DNA of 64,000 nucleotides from Aralia elata (lineage: Eukaryota > Streptophyta > Magnoliopsida > Apiales > Araliaceae): contig JAVJAP010000217.1 in assembly GCA_034770075.1 (NCBI GenBank), positions 620,001 to 684,000 on the forward strand, given 5' to 3'. The notes below the pieces were generated by a model. The model saw only the letters and a program-made list of their open reading frames with translations, was not told the origin of the DNA and did not search any database. The translations under genes and the position numbers were made by a program. This document shows positions 11,683 to 23,639 of the stretch, one piece after another; the stretch's first letter is position 1, and each line of letters starts with the position of its first letter.

Positions 11683-11836
11683 TGATGCAAAACCTGAACG
11701 ATGAAGAAAATTACTCAATTTATAAACTAGGGAGTTGCCCTTTTGTTGACAAGGCTTATGATTGTCAAATCAATGAAAGAAAAGATTCTCTGTATACGAA
11801 TTGTCGATGGAAGCCAGATGAATGTGATATTCCTAG
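11683..11836 (+). pseudogene. captured TBL (PMR5 N domain) exon, open frame
   Basis: Reads EENYSIYKLGSCPFVDKAYD, then CQINERKD, then CRWKPDECDIPR before a CCTAG|GTTAAT donor. The spacing of GSCPF, the DCQ-N-R stretch and the RW-P-CD-PR motif is that of the N-terminal cysteine-rich domain of trichome-birefringence-like O-acetyltransferases. No GDS or DXXH esterase exon follows. As a lone internal exon inside a repeat unit it is best explained as sequence captured by a mobile element. The open frame here (copy 1 has a stop) suggests the capture is not old. Confidence 0.75.
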
Positions 11837-12874
11837 GTTAATGCTCTTCGATCCCATATTTAATAACGTGATAAAGATTTGCTTTCTTTATATTTATTTT
11901 CCTATCGAATGTTATGAGAGTACACTAATGTATGGAATTATCTAAATGATTTTCTGCATATTGAATTTCCTCATTGTACTTTTATATGTTGGTTGATGCT
12001 AATTATATATCATCTGGAATAGTATAATGATGCTTATGTGTAAATTTTCAGATTGTTATTTAAATCTGCTAGACTTTGGTCAAGTCTGGAGTATATGTTG
12101 TTTTTATTTAAAAATTTGTTTTTGATCCTGTAGTTTGTTTATATTTGATTTGAAATAATGGAATTTGGTAATGATCATACAAATGATGCAAAACCTAAAA
12201 GAAAATAGTGACAAGTGGATGTAGTCAGTCTACATCAAAATGTAAAATTTATTTCTATCTACACTCCTAAGTTGAAAAATCTTGGGGAACTTTTATAAAA
12301 TAAGAGCCGCATTATTGACTATCATTGCTGCTCTTGGTAATGACTTCAATATAATGCATTCTTAATTCACCTTGACATCATATGATTCAGTGCTTTAGAT
12401 GAATTTGCATTACGAAAGGAAACGCAAAGAAAGTAATAAAAAAAAATACTAATTATGAGTATACATTAATTAGTGAATAAAAATACAAACCATGTATTTT
12501 TTTCTTAAAGGGTCATGTAGGCATCACTGTATTTTTTGTGTTCCGTCTTTTGTAAAGTTAACTAATTATACATGGTTATGATGATGTTTTGGTGGTTTGG
12601 ATATGTATTGATGATTGTAAGTTTTGTAAACAGGTTTAGATTTTTCTGGATATCTATTTTTAAAGGAAACTCTGCCGAAATTTCTTGAAATTAGTAGCGA
12701 CTAGCTTGATGTTTTGGTGGTTGGATATGTGTTGATGATTGAGTATGTATTAATTATTGTGGTGGTATGGTGAATTATGATAATTGTTATGTCTGATTGT
12801 ATGTTATTTTAGATTGTAAAGAGTCTTTAAGTAATGTAGTACTTTTCGAATTTTAATCTAATTTTTCGTTACGT

Positions 12875-12890
12875 CGTGCCTTCAGGCACG
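12875..12890 (+). other. Helitron-type 3' hairpin candidate
   Basis: CGTGCC-TTCA-GGCACG, followed by GGCAATTACG. Plant Helitrons carry a GC hairpin about 10 bases before a terminal CTRR. The expected CTRR is TTCT here and CTTC in copy 1 (9231-9246 hairpin), so the terminator may be degenerate. Confidence 0.4.
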
Positions 12891-13578
12891 GGCAATTACG
12901 GTTCTCTTTGTGTAATTATAAATAAACAATGCTATCTAAGAAAAATTAAATATAAACTTTTGAATAATCTTTGATAGAGTATACTATTAGTAATATAATT
13001 TTGGAAATAAAACACTAAAAAATATTAATAAGATTTTATAGTACATAAAATAATAAATGATTGCAACAACATTCATTAAATTGATTATTGACCAATTTAT
13101 TAAAGAAAACTCAAAAACAATTTGTACATAATAAAAATTATTTACAATAGTAAACAAGATGGATATTGAATATAATTTTTAATTGTATATGAGAGTATGT
13201 AAGTAAAAATATCATTCAATATTACTTCGTATTCATTCAGTCATAATTTTTTAAATCAATCGTTCAGATACAATCAAACGCATTCAAAATATAAAAATTA
13301 TTAAACAACGAGTTTGAATAACTTATTTAATTAAATTGAGACTCATTTAAACTTAAACAAATAGCCCTAAATGAATGAATGAAAGAGAGTATACGAGGAG
13401 AAAGAATATATATTACTTTTGCATGACTCTTAAAGTTGATTCGTCCGTTTGGTCTTCCTCAAGTCTTTTCCATTGCTTTTCACTTCCTTCGTTGAGAAGG
13501 AAGAAGAAAGTCAAATTGTTTGGTTTATAATGACTCCGTATTTTATGTGATCGGAGAGTATTGAATGACAAAATGATT

Positions 13579-14950
13579 CCCCTACGGTTTCAGCATTGCT
13601 TCTTAAGGTTTCGTTCTTTTTCCCTGTTTCTTCTTCTTCCTTTGGAAATAGGAGGGGTTTTATATGAGAGCATGCTCTTCTTTGGGCACAATTATCAATA
13701 ATGGAGCCCATGGTGATAAAATTTAAAGGTGTTAAAGTAGTATAAATTAGGGTTTAAGGGTTAGTCATTAGTGGTGGATTTACTTTTTTGGTTTAGCTTC
13801 TCTAAGTTTGGCTACGAAACAGTTGAGCTAGCTTCACAGTTGAATGTGTGTAGCTGATACTTTTGAAATTTTGATTAACAGGTTATATTCTGCAACCTAA
13901 AGCAAGGCTCTCATGGAAGTGCAAGCCATTGCTGAAGAATTCAAGAAGCTTCCAATTTGTTGAATTTAAGATAATGGCAATGGTCATAAGATAATGGCCA
14001 TTGACTAACATAATTCTCAGATTAATCGCTACGCCTTTCGACTTTATTACTAGTTTATTCATCTGTCAAGTGGGTCTACTATTTCCAATTTATCTGACTT
14101 GTTCTTAATTCCCATTTTACAAAATTTAAAAATTTAATTATGTGGAGTATGTATGTATGTATATATGTACACATATAGTCAACCTCTGTCTCAGTTTTTA
14201 TTCTCCAAGAATTAACATAGAATGATGTTAGGTTGGATTTTCATTATCAATCTGACATTTTCTGTTTATTAATATAAAATCATGTTTATGTTTCTTCTGA
14301 TAGATTGGTACAACAGTTGACACTAGTAACAATACTTTCCTTAGCATTACCCTTTGGGAAATTGTTGCTGCAAAAATTTGACTTCAAGTCTTCGTTAAAT
14401 TGTATAATTCCAGGGAAGGTTCTGGTTCCCTCTCTCCTACATATTTGTATTTTTTTATTTGGTAAAGGTATAAATTTTATTCAACTGGGTATTGCTTTCT
14501 ATTGTCAAAGTAAAATCATCGTACAACTGACGGTATGTTGTGGTAATATATGCTCTCAAGTTCTGTATTGTTTGCTTTTTCAGTAGATTTAGACAGACTG
14601 ATGTTGACTTTTTTAATTAAGATTTAAGTTTTGACCTCACAAACACGCACACAAACAGACATGTTTAATTGCAGCCAACGCATGATCTTTGCTTTTGGGC
14701 AACTGAGTAATTAAGAGTTCTATAGCTAAAGAAGTATTCTTTTCTGTCAAATCTGTTTAAAAGCTTTATTTTTCCTCTTAAAGAGGTCGTAGTTGAGCTT
14801 ATCGAGTTCTCTTTTAATGCAATATCTGGTTATGACCTGTTAATTTTCCTTCAATGCTTGTTTCTTAATTATTTGAAGAAAAAAATTATTTGCTTTTGAC
14901 TACTCATCAACTTTGAAAAACTCGAACCTTTATTACTTAAAAAGTTCTGA
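13579..14950. other. unassigned region downstream of repeat copy 2
   Basis: No convincing gene. A short phrase MEVQAIAEEFKKLP can be read at about 13913-13954, but it stops soon after. The rest is intron-like T-rich sequence with GT/AG signals that do not join into a recognised product. Confidence 0.35.
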
Positions 14951-15077
14951 ATTATGCTACGATTAATATTGGAGTGTTTGCTGCCGGATAAATAGGTAGG
15001 TTGAGTTCTTGTAAACAACCGGTGAGGGGTTTTTTTATTATCAGGAATGAGCTTCTATTGCATAAATTTGTAGAGAT

Positions 15078-15290
15078 TTGCATCAAGTATGGGAGCCAAA
15101 TAATCCAAAACTCAATGCCACCAGCCTTATCCTCCATATGGTTATGTGTCTCCTTCAATTTCTGGTTCTACATTCCGCCATCCGTATTCTGAAAGTTACT
15201 TTGATTCAGATAAAAGAAGCCAGGTTCAGTCAAGGTACACAAGAATTGATGATGATTACAGGTCTCTTGACCAGCTACACCAATTTATCA
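15078..15290 (+). pseudogene. unrecognised exon-like block with a frameshift
   Basis: One frame reads VWEPNNPK (from about 15084). The next frame continues as QCHQPYPPYGYVSPSISGS and then DSDKRSQVQSRYTRIDDDYR to about 15280. The change of frame after PNNPK with continuous protein-like composition suggests a 1-base deletion in a once coding exon. I cannot name the family. It lies about 1.5 kb downstream of repeat copy 2 and is followed by an (AT)n microsatellite at 15428-15458. Confidence 0.35.
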
Positions 15291-15424
15291 TCATTGCGGT
15301 TCCTCATCACTGCGGTTAATTTCTCATCACTGTGATTGAGGTAGTTCTCTTGAAGAGTCATTACTAATTTCTCATCACTAAGATTCAAAGAAGTAATTTG
15401 AGAGTATTTGATTTTGTTTTGTAT

Positions 15425-15427
<3 letters not shown>

Positions 15428-15458
<31 letters not shown>
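15428..15458. repeat. (AT)n microsatellite
   Basis: About 15 uninterrupted AT dinucleotides. Confidence 0.9.
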
Positions 15459-15460
<2 letters not shown>

Positions 15461-15893
15461 CCCTTTTATCTTTATATTTCTTAGCTTGGCGATGCACATA
15501 AAATGTGGTATACAGTAAATTCAGGTTGTGGAGTAAAGTAAAAGAGCTAGGGTTTTGTTTTTGGGCTTAAATCTTTTTATTAAGAATACAAATATGCAGT
15601 GCATGTGTGTGAAAAAAAGTAAATTTTGGAATTGAATGATTTGCGAGTATTATTTTGTTATCTTTTGTTTTGAAGATTATTTTGACCTGACATGAAGTTG
15701 GGAAATTTAGTTTAAGACAGATATTCAACTTTTTTGAACTTTTACTGTATGCATACTTTCATATTGTACGCTATAGTTTTTGTTTAGGATTAAAACTTAA
15801 TTTCGCGTTAGACTATATGCTTGCAACTTAGATTCTTCATGAATGCTCATTTGCTGAAATTTGTAGCACATTTATAACAAAGTGTGCTTTTAT

Positions 15894-16101
15894 GTTAGGG
15901 TTTAAGGTTTAGGGTTTTAAGGTTTAGAATTTAGGGGTTAGGGTCTAGGGCTTGCGACTTGGGGCTTGGGTTTTTAGGTTTAGGGTTTGGGGGTTCAGGG
16001 CTTAGGGTTTTCAAGATTTAGGGTTTATGGTTTTTAGGGTTTGGGGTTTAGGTTTTAAGATTTAGGGTTTAGGGTTTAGAAGTTTAGGGTTTAGGGTTTG
16101 C
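15894..16101 (+). repeat. interstitial telomere-like repeat
   Basis: About 210 bp of degenerate plant telomere repeat. Around nine exact TTTAGGG units are mixed with TTTAAGG, TTTGGGG, TCTAGGG, TTTATGG and similar variants, ending TTTAGGGTTTAGGGTTTG. Such tracts mark old telomere insertions, fusions or repair events. It stands less than 300 bp upstream of a truncated copia element. Confidence 0.9.
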
Positions 16102-16339
16102 AACTGATAGGAGATATCATGTCTCCAATCATCTGTCATATCTTTGGGGAACAAATCTAGCACCGTGGTTGGGAGGGCTCTTTTTATTACCTTCATATTT
16201 TGGTCTTCTCCTTGGACATAAACTCTAGATGACATAGCGGATTGGCGAATCCCTTATGTGGAGTTTTTACAAAACGGCAGTATTCCTACTGAAAAGAAGG
16301 ACGCAGTTATAATAAAGAAAAATCACAACGATTTTTCTT

Positions 16340-18660
16340 ACAAAATGGAGAGTTGTTTAGAAGAGGGTTGAATGGCAGGCCCTTACGATGTTTGGAGCTA
16401 GGCGAGGCCAAAGTGAAAGACTCAATTGATCACGTTATTCAAACTAGTTGAGAATGAGAAGGGTGAGAAGATCAAAGCTATAAGGAGTGATTATGAAAGA
16501 GAATTTGATTATTCTGGAGTTAAAGAGTATTATGAAGGCAAGAACATTTATCACAATTTCCTTGCACCAAGAACTCCCCAAAAAAATGGTGTAGCTAAAA
16601 GGAAAAACATGACTCTCATTTAGGCATTGAAGACACTTCTAACTGCAACATAATTACAAAAATATTTTTAGGCTGAAGTTGTTAACATTGCATGCAACAC
16701 TAGAATAGATCTCTCATTCACACTACGTACAAAGAGACACCCTACGAGCTTTGAAAGGGAAGAAAACCAAACATTGGATATTTTAACATATTTGGATGCA
16801 CGTGTTATATACTCAATAATGGAGATATATTTCTTGACTACTTTACTGATAGTAAAGCTTATAAAGTGTTTAATAAACATTTTTTAAATATTGAAGTTTT
16901 AATTCATTGTACATATGATGAGACTAACATCGTAGAGCCAAGTAAGACTAATATCTTTAATGAGTTGGTAGATCAGGAACAGGAAAATGTAGAGTAGGAG
17001 GTCCTTACGATCAACAACCTAGATATCATAGAGCTAGACGAAACGATCATAGAGCCAGCTATTCCAGAATTGGAAACTATATGAATTGATGATCCACCTA
17101 GAGCATGTTAAACTTAATTTAGAAGAACTTAGACAAGAAGGCACAGGGAATGATGTTCCAATTAGAAGAAGATGTGTAAGAGATCATGCAAGAGTCACTG
17201 AACCAGTTTAAAAGGAGTAAGATTTGGAGATTAGTTCTTAGACCCAAGGATCATCATGTTATTTGTACAAAATGAGTCTTCAAAAATAAGATGGTGTAAT
17301 CAAAGGAACAAAGCTAAACTGGTTACTAGGGGATACTCTCAAGAAGAATGAATTGATTATGATGAAACCATTACACCAATTACCAAACTTGAAGCCATAA
17401 GGATATTCCTTGCCTATGTAGCCACATGAAGTTCAAAGTCTTTCAAATGGATGTCAAGAGTACATTTCTGAACAGAGAACTTCAAGAAGAGATTTATGTT
17501 GAATAACTTCTAGGTTTTGTTGATCTAACTCATCCTAATTATGTATTTAAATTTAAGCAAGCATTATATGGACTTAACAAGGACCTAGGGCATTATATGA
17601 TACATTGATTGCATTTTAATTGAAAAATAATTCACTAGAGGTAAAATAGACCCAACACTATTTCTTAGGGAGCACAAAGACAAGACATTATTAGTACAAA
17701 TTTATGTAGATGATATTATTTTTGATTCTACCGATGAAAAATTATGTGAGAGATTTGTCAAGCTTATGTAGAGTAAATTTGAGATGAGCATGATGGGAGA
17801 GCTGAACTACTTCTTTAGACTTCAAGTGAGGCAAACTGATGAAGGCATCTTCCTCAACCAAGCCAAGTACATCAAAGACTTGTTAAAAATGTATGACATG
17901 AAATCAACTACTCCTATGAAAACTCCAATGACTACTATAACTAAGCTAGAAAAGGGTGAACAAGATAAAAGTGTTAATATAACACAATATAAAGGTATGA
18001 TTGACTCTCTCTTATATCTTACTGCTAATAGATCTGATATAATATTCTTTACATGTATTTGTACTATATTTCAAGCTAATCATAAGGAATTTCATTTGAT
18101 GTCTATTAAGAGAATATTTAGATTTCTCAAGGGTAATCTAAATTTGGGACTGCGGTATCCCAATGAGTGTCCCTTTAAACTAATGGGCTATTCAAATATT
18201 GACTTGTAAGATGGAAAATAGACATAAAAAGTACTATTGAAACTTGTTAATTGTTGGGAAATATACATATTTCATGGTTCAGCAAGAAGCAAAACTCAGT
18301 GTCAACTTCTACTGCAAAAGTTAAGTATGTTGCTGCTGGTAGCTGTTGTGCTCAAATTCTTTGGAGGATGAATTAGCTAGGTAATTAAGGGTTTGAATTA
18401 AGTCTATTCCTATATTCTATGATAATACTACTGCTATTGCTATTACTCATAATCTTATTTTACATTCTAAGAATACACATATAAAATATCGTACATCACT
18501 TCATAAAACATCATATTCAAAATGATAATATTACATTACATTTTATTCCAATAGATAATCAATTGGCTTATGTGTTTACTAAACTATTAGATGAATCTAG
18601 GTTCAGTAAGTTAATAAGTGAATTAGGTATGTTAAATTTAAGTATTTGATATTTGCATTG
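16340..18660 (+). mobile_element. copia element fragment: integrase, RT, RNase H
   Basis: The polyprotein is 5'-truncated and full of stops but ordered as copia. 16440-16660 is the end of the integrase core (KAIRSDYEREFDYSGVKEY, then APRTPQKNGVAKRKN). 17290-17580 is the RT start (FQMDVKSTFLN and KQALYGL), and IYVDDIIF is near 17705. 17784-18209 is the RT-RNase H connection (MGELNYFFRLQV and YKGMIDSLLYLTA). RNase H remnants follow, with a C-terminal KLISELGMLNLS near 18645. Gag and protease are missing. The ending resembles Tork/Sire-type copia. The 5' break lies next to the telomere-like tract. Confidence 0.85.
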
Positions 18661-18933
18661 TGACACTAACAATGTAGATATATAATCATATAGCAACTTC
18701 TGAAGAAATAACTAATATTGAAGATTATAGAGTAAATCGTAAAGTGGCCAGTGGATCGTAAAGTAAATTCATACACTACGATGAGATATGTAGACACCCG
18801 AAATTTTGCATATATTTTCTAACCCTGACAAGAGGATAAAAGAGTCATTTTAGTTAGAGGACGAGATATCCGAACACAAGATTTTGGGGTTCAGAGCAAA
18901 GTACATGAAGTCATCCCAACAACCACCGAGTTA

Positions 18934-19653
18934 TGTAACAACCTGGGTCAAATCCCGAGTCCGGAACAAATCTTGGGTCAAATACCAAGTCCGAATCGAA
19001 TCAAATTCATCCAAATAAAGCCTTAAATTACTAGCCCAATAGTATCTTCTTGGGTCATCTTAATTTACCACAGACTCACCCAAAAGGTTATGACTGAAAG
19101 TACTATTGATAGTAACTCAATTCCTTATATACAGACAAACTTTTTCCTTATCTTTTGATGTGGGACTGGGGTGTTACAATCTCCCCCACTTAAATTTCTG
19201 GCGTCCCCGTCAGAACCGATCACACACACGGTCTACAGATCTTTGCCTCTCTAGCCATTGTGGGATAATACCGGTTGGCTTCGTGTCCCCACCTTCGGAC
19301 CTCCCTCTCTTTATTATGGGATAATACCACCAACCTTCGTGTCCCCATCTCCGGTAACTCGATCGAATGACTCGACCTGAGCTTTCAAGAGTCGGCTTTG
19401 ATACCATATGTAATAACCCAGGTTAAATCCCAAGTTCGGAACAAATCTTGGGTCAAATCCCAAGTCCGAATCGAATCAAATCCATCCAAACAAAACCTTA
19501 AATTACTGGCTCAATAGTATCTTCTTGGGTTATCTTAGCCCATCACATGCTCACCCAAAAGATCATGACTGAAAGTATTATTGATAGTAACTCAATTCCT
19601 TATATACAGACAAACTTTTCTCTTATCTTTCGATGTGGGATTGGGGTGTTACA
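18934..19653 (-). mobile_element. TRIM retrotransposon (two 245-bp LTRs)
   Basis: Two direct repeats of 245 bp, 18934-19178 and 19409-19653, each run TGTAA(C/T)AACC ... GGTGTTACA on the plus strand. On the minus strand the primer site TATGGTATCAAAGCC (19408-19394) follows the right LTR, and the PPT AAGTGGGGGAGAT (19191-19179) precedes the left LTR. Both fit a minus-oriented LTR retroelement primed by tRNA-iMet. The internal part is only 230 bp and non-coding, hence a TRIM. Flanks AGTTA and AGCAT do not form a clear target duplication. Confidence 0.85.
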
Positions 19654-19888
19654 AGCATGACAGTTGACTGTCTGACATCTACGGGAAGAACCATTTCTAC
19701 ACTTTGTCCTGCCTTTCTGGATCCAGAATTGGTCAATTATATATCATTGCGAAGCTATCGGAAAGATCTTTTCAGAATGGTATAGCACGTCTCCTAATTC
19801 TTCCCGGATTGAAAGTTACGGATGTTCCAGTGCACAACATGAAAAATAGACGTTGCGGCACGAAAATCGAGCAAGTGGGGCCCACCCT

Positions 19889-19920
19889 AGGCCAGCCGCA
19901 GGTGTACCTGCGGCTGGCCT
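19889..19920. promoter_or_regulatory. perfect 15-bp palindrome upstream of a TATA box
   Basis: AGGCCAGCCGCAGGT, GT, then the exact reverse complement ending at 19920. A weaker echo (GATGCACCTACGACTGCC) follows 22 bp later. The TATAAAT box is at 19951. It could be a cruciform or hairpin element of the LTR promoter. Confidence 0.8.
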
Positions 19921-19950
19921 CAGATGCACCTACGACTGCCTAAGGAGGCC

Positions 19951-19957
19951 TATAAAT
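19951..19957 (+). promoter_or_regulatory. TATA box of the LTR-like block
   Basis: CCTATAAATGGGC, 31 bp downstream of the palindrome, with coding-free leader-like sequence behind it. Confidence 0.5.
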
Positions 19958-20990
19958 GGGCAAAATATCAACCATTTTGGAGGAGAATAGCTTGGTTAGA
20001 GAGAGAAAGCGTGCACTTAATAAGACAAACACCTCAAAACCTCTCTAATACCCATCTAGATCTAGTTATTCTCATCAAATCCCACCAAATTAGATTCAAG
20101 CTCAAGAAGAAGGATTTGACCATTCCCAAGGTGAAAGACTCAGTTTTTATGTATATTTAATATAAATCTAGTGGATCTAGCACAGATCTAGCATAGATTC
20201 GATTTTTGTGGCGAAAGATTCGATTTTTATGTAGATTCAAATGTAGATCTAATGTAGATCTAGTATATATCTCATTTATTTTGGCGAAAGATTTGATTTT
20301 TATATAGATTTGATATAGATCTATTAGATCTAGTATAGATCTTGTCTGATTTATACGTTGTTGTGCTTGGATTTGGGCTATTTTTCGATGAATATGGTAT
20401 TGAGGCTCTCCCTGCATCCTAGATCTATATCTAGGGTGTGGGGATCCTCTTTATGGGATTATGGATGGTTAGAGAGGATTTCCTACAGCTAAAATCTTCT
20501 CCTAATCATCCGATGATATCTTCAAGTCGATTTATCGATTTCGAGTCAAATTTGGCCATTTTATGGATTATTTTGCTTGTGCGATGTTAAAGTTTAAATC
20601 TTTCCTAGATTCACATAAGATCTAGCTTGGATGTAACTCATTATCGATTTTAAAGTTAAAAAATTTAACCTTTATATTAGATCCGATGCGGATCTAGTTG
20701 GATCTATGTGTTTTCAATGTTTTAAGTTGATTTTGGTTTACCTCGTACAATCCTAGATCCATATCTAGTGGTGAGGGAGTTCCACCTACCCGCCGTCAAG
20801 GGATTCTAACAATTGAATCACCTGATAGCCAGTTTAGGATATATTTCTCGATTTAAGTCCCGATATTATGTCATTGTATAGATTCGGGGAATCTTAGATC
20901 TATGGATTGATTCCATCGATTCTAGATCTCGTCAACGGATCTCATCAATGCATATAGTCCCTCGCGATGTCGGCTTCGGTTGTGCGGTCT

Positions 20991-21835
20991 AAGGGATTGG
21001 GTTACTGTAGGATTTTTGACACATAAAAGCAGCGAAAATTATAATTTTTAAAACAATTTTCGAAAACCCTAAAACAGGATCCATGCGAAAGCATATTAAT
21101 TCAGAGGTTTAGATTGTGTTACCGATTATCCGAGCTTGAATGAAGATGAAGGAAAACTCTGGAACAACTTTGAATCTCCAACGCAATGCAACGGAACTGC
21201 GCCTCTACGGTATCCACACGAACGTCCCACAAATCGTCACATGATCTGCAGCAAAGAGAACTCCGGTACTAGCCGTCAAGATCTGGATTTTCTCAAGTTT
21301 TTCTCTCAACTCTCTTTTCTTAAACGGCTAGGGTTTTTGGTTTCTTCTCATACATATAAAACATCTGATATATCATATATATATATATATATAGTAAAAC
21401 CCTAAAACCATTAGAAAAGTGAAATCCGAATTTATATATATTATATTTTAATTAAGTCTCACTTAATTAATATACATATATACAAATTATCCTATTAATT
21501 TAAATTCGTAATTTAAATACTATCAATCATATTGACATATTTAAATCCTTACAATTTAAATTAATTCCCTTTTAATTACGTTCTAAGTGTGCGACCCTAT
21601 AGGTTATTATTATGTTGACAATAATTTTAAATCATATTATAAAATTATAAACAGTGAGTGACATCTAGTAATGCATCACTGCTACCCAAATAATAATAAG
21701 ACCGGTGATTCGATGCAACCTTTTCGTGACCAATGTTTCAATGTAATTTAATCCTTTTAACCTTGACATCCTAGATTAAACTTGAGCCATGGAATGTGTC
21801 ATACTCTTCATAATTTAATCTGAGTTTTCTTGATC
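20991..21835. other. unassigned sequence between LTR blocks
   Basis: No supported gene. It includes GC-richer, leader-like DNA (21120-21330), a (TA)n run at about 21376-21392 and AT-rich DNA up to the next LTR. Probably decayed retrotransposon sequence. Confidence 0.35.
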
Positions 21836-22846
21836 TGTAATGTCCAGGAAATTTTAAATATTGTGTTAATTTATTTTAATATATGAAATTCATTTTATTT
21901 AATTTTACGAATTTAATTGGATCCATGTAGGTATTATTATTTAATAAATACGTGGTCCGATAATTTTCTTTGTCTTAAAGGGGCTCACTAATAGTTGAAT
22001 AAATTAATGAGTTAACCCTAACATTTGATTTGGCAAGAAAAATTGGGAAAATTAAATAAATAATTTTATCATTATCGGATTAAATAATTTGAATAAAGAA
22101 TTATGGTTAAAATAAATACTTTAAATACTTAATTAATTTGTTAAGTATGTAATTTAAAATGTTAGAAATATAAGGTGGTTAATTTATTTGGGCCATCTCT
22201 TTTATTTTTGTTTTATTTTTAGCTGACCCAAATCTTTAATTGGACTGAACCCAGATTCCTTCTTAAATTCTTTTTGGGCCGCCTTTTTAATTAATTCAAA
22301 TGGCCCAACCCTATTGGGTTGAGCCCATTCCTTATTTCTTTTGCCGTCCGGGTTATAACATTGCAACTGGGTCGGTCAAATTAATTTGGGGGAAAGAATT
22401 GGATCGCTGGGATTAATTGGGATACCGAATCAAGGAGCTAAACCCTCAAATCAGTTGTAACCAAGCCAAAATGGAGAACCCTAAATCTTAGACCCCTCGA
22501 ATCGGAACCAAGCTAAGCGCCCAAAGCTTCAATTAACCAATCAATCGATGAGAGACGGGAGGAAGGCCGGCGACAGCTCGAGTCGAGCGGACGGCGCGAA
22601 GAAGGACCGACGGACTGTACAATGTTCAAGGCGTTTAATCGAAGCAACCGAGCTCAATCGCATGGACCGAAGGTTTCAGAAATTCGGCAACGCGACCGGT
22701 GAGACGCACGGCTCGAAGGCCACCGACCGAGCTTAGCTGGACTCGGATGGGTGGCGATGGAGACCAGCGACAGCCCGCTCCTCTAACCCTTGGGTATTGC
22801 CCTGTTCGAGCGAGGTAATGTCCGGAGAGTCGGATAAATTTTCCCC

Positions 22847-22854
22847 TATAAATT
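22847..22854 (+). promoter_or_regulatory. TATA box of the 3.9-kb LTR
   Basis: CCCCTATAAATTGAACC, about 1 kb into the LTR, downstream of GC-rich sequence. The frames in that GC-rich part show no protein family. Confidence 0.5.
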
Positions 22855-23639
22855 GAACCCCCCAAAGCTGCCAAATCCCTTTGTTTGTGAGTCCTAAATT
22901 TAGACAAAATTAGGGTTCAAAATTAAAGCGAGAGAGGAAGCAGGGGTGGCTGATCGTGGGTTTCAATTTCAGTTGGAGTGAATGTCCGATTGGGTAGATT
23001 ATTTTGGGAGAAGAAGGAGACAGGCAATTCGATCGGACACAAGGTATAGCCATGGTTTGTTAAACCACTGTGATAGTTCTATTTAGGTTTTTGTATAAAT
23101 TTTCTTGCCGATTGTGTTGTGTTGGTTGTATCATATACTGTGATGGTTATAATATACAATGTTTTGGGAATTGTATTATATTGTTTTGATTTGGGAAAAT
23201 CTGGTATTGTATTGTGTTGGTTCATCTTGATTAAGAAATCTGGTGATATGATATTGGGTGGTATATTTTCTATTGTTGGTTGGTATACATTGTATTAGAG
23301 TGTGGTATTAAACTGCTTGGATTCTTTTCAAAGCGATTAAGCCAGTGCCTGTTATAGAATGCATACCATCCGTTTGTTTTCATGCGTGATCGAAAACTGA
23401 TTCATTTTTAGAATTGTCTGTCAGACAGTTTTATTGTGAGAAACCCAGTTTGGCTATGAATTTGATGGGAGTTTTCTCTGTTGTTTAAGTAATGAACCGC
23501 CCAATTGAAATAGAATTGCATGAAATGGGTTGTGTAATTCATTTGGGTTCTTCGAACAAATAACTAACAAGTGGGGTAAATTGTTTGATAAACAAATGTG
23601 CTATCTTTGGCTAAATTGTTGGTGGTTAATTCGAGCTGA

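Larger units (their letters stand above)
10173..13578 (+). repeat. 3.4-kb direct repeat, copy 2 (uninterrupted)
   Basis: Starts TCTATATAATAAAAC after an A, like copy 1, and ends at the same AAAATGATT. It preserves the empty site for the LTR found in copy 1. It includes AAT arrays, the TBL exon in an open frame, and the hairpin CGTGCC-TTCA-GGCACG at 12875-12890, followed by ATTACGGTTCT where a Helitron would show CTRR. Differences from copy 1 are scattered single bases, so the duplication is recent compared with most elements here. Confidence 0.8.
18789..20990 (+). mobile_element. LTR-like block hosting a TRIM element
   Basis: It begins TGTAGACACCCGAAATTTTG, a start typical of plant gypsy LTRs. 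It contains a 32-nt palindrome, a TATA box (19951) and a U5-like stretch rich in GATCTAG/TAGATCT motifs (20040-20960). The right border is not certain because no primer site or clear CA end was found before about 21000. The TRIM at 18934-19653 splits the U3. No protein domains are seen. Confidence 0.5.

Noticed and set aside
22548..22907. GC-rich frames on both strands with protein-like composition
   Set aside because: They lie in the U3 of the 3.9-kb LTR just before its TATA box, overlap antisense to each other and match no family I know.
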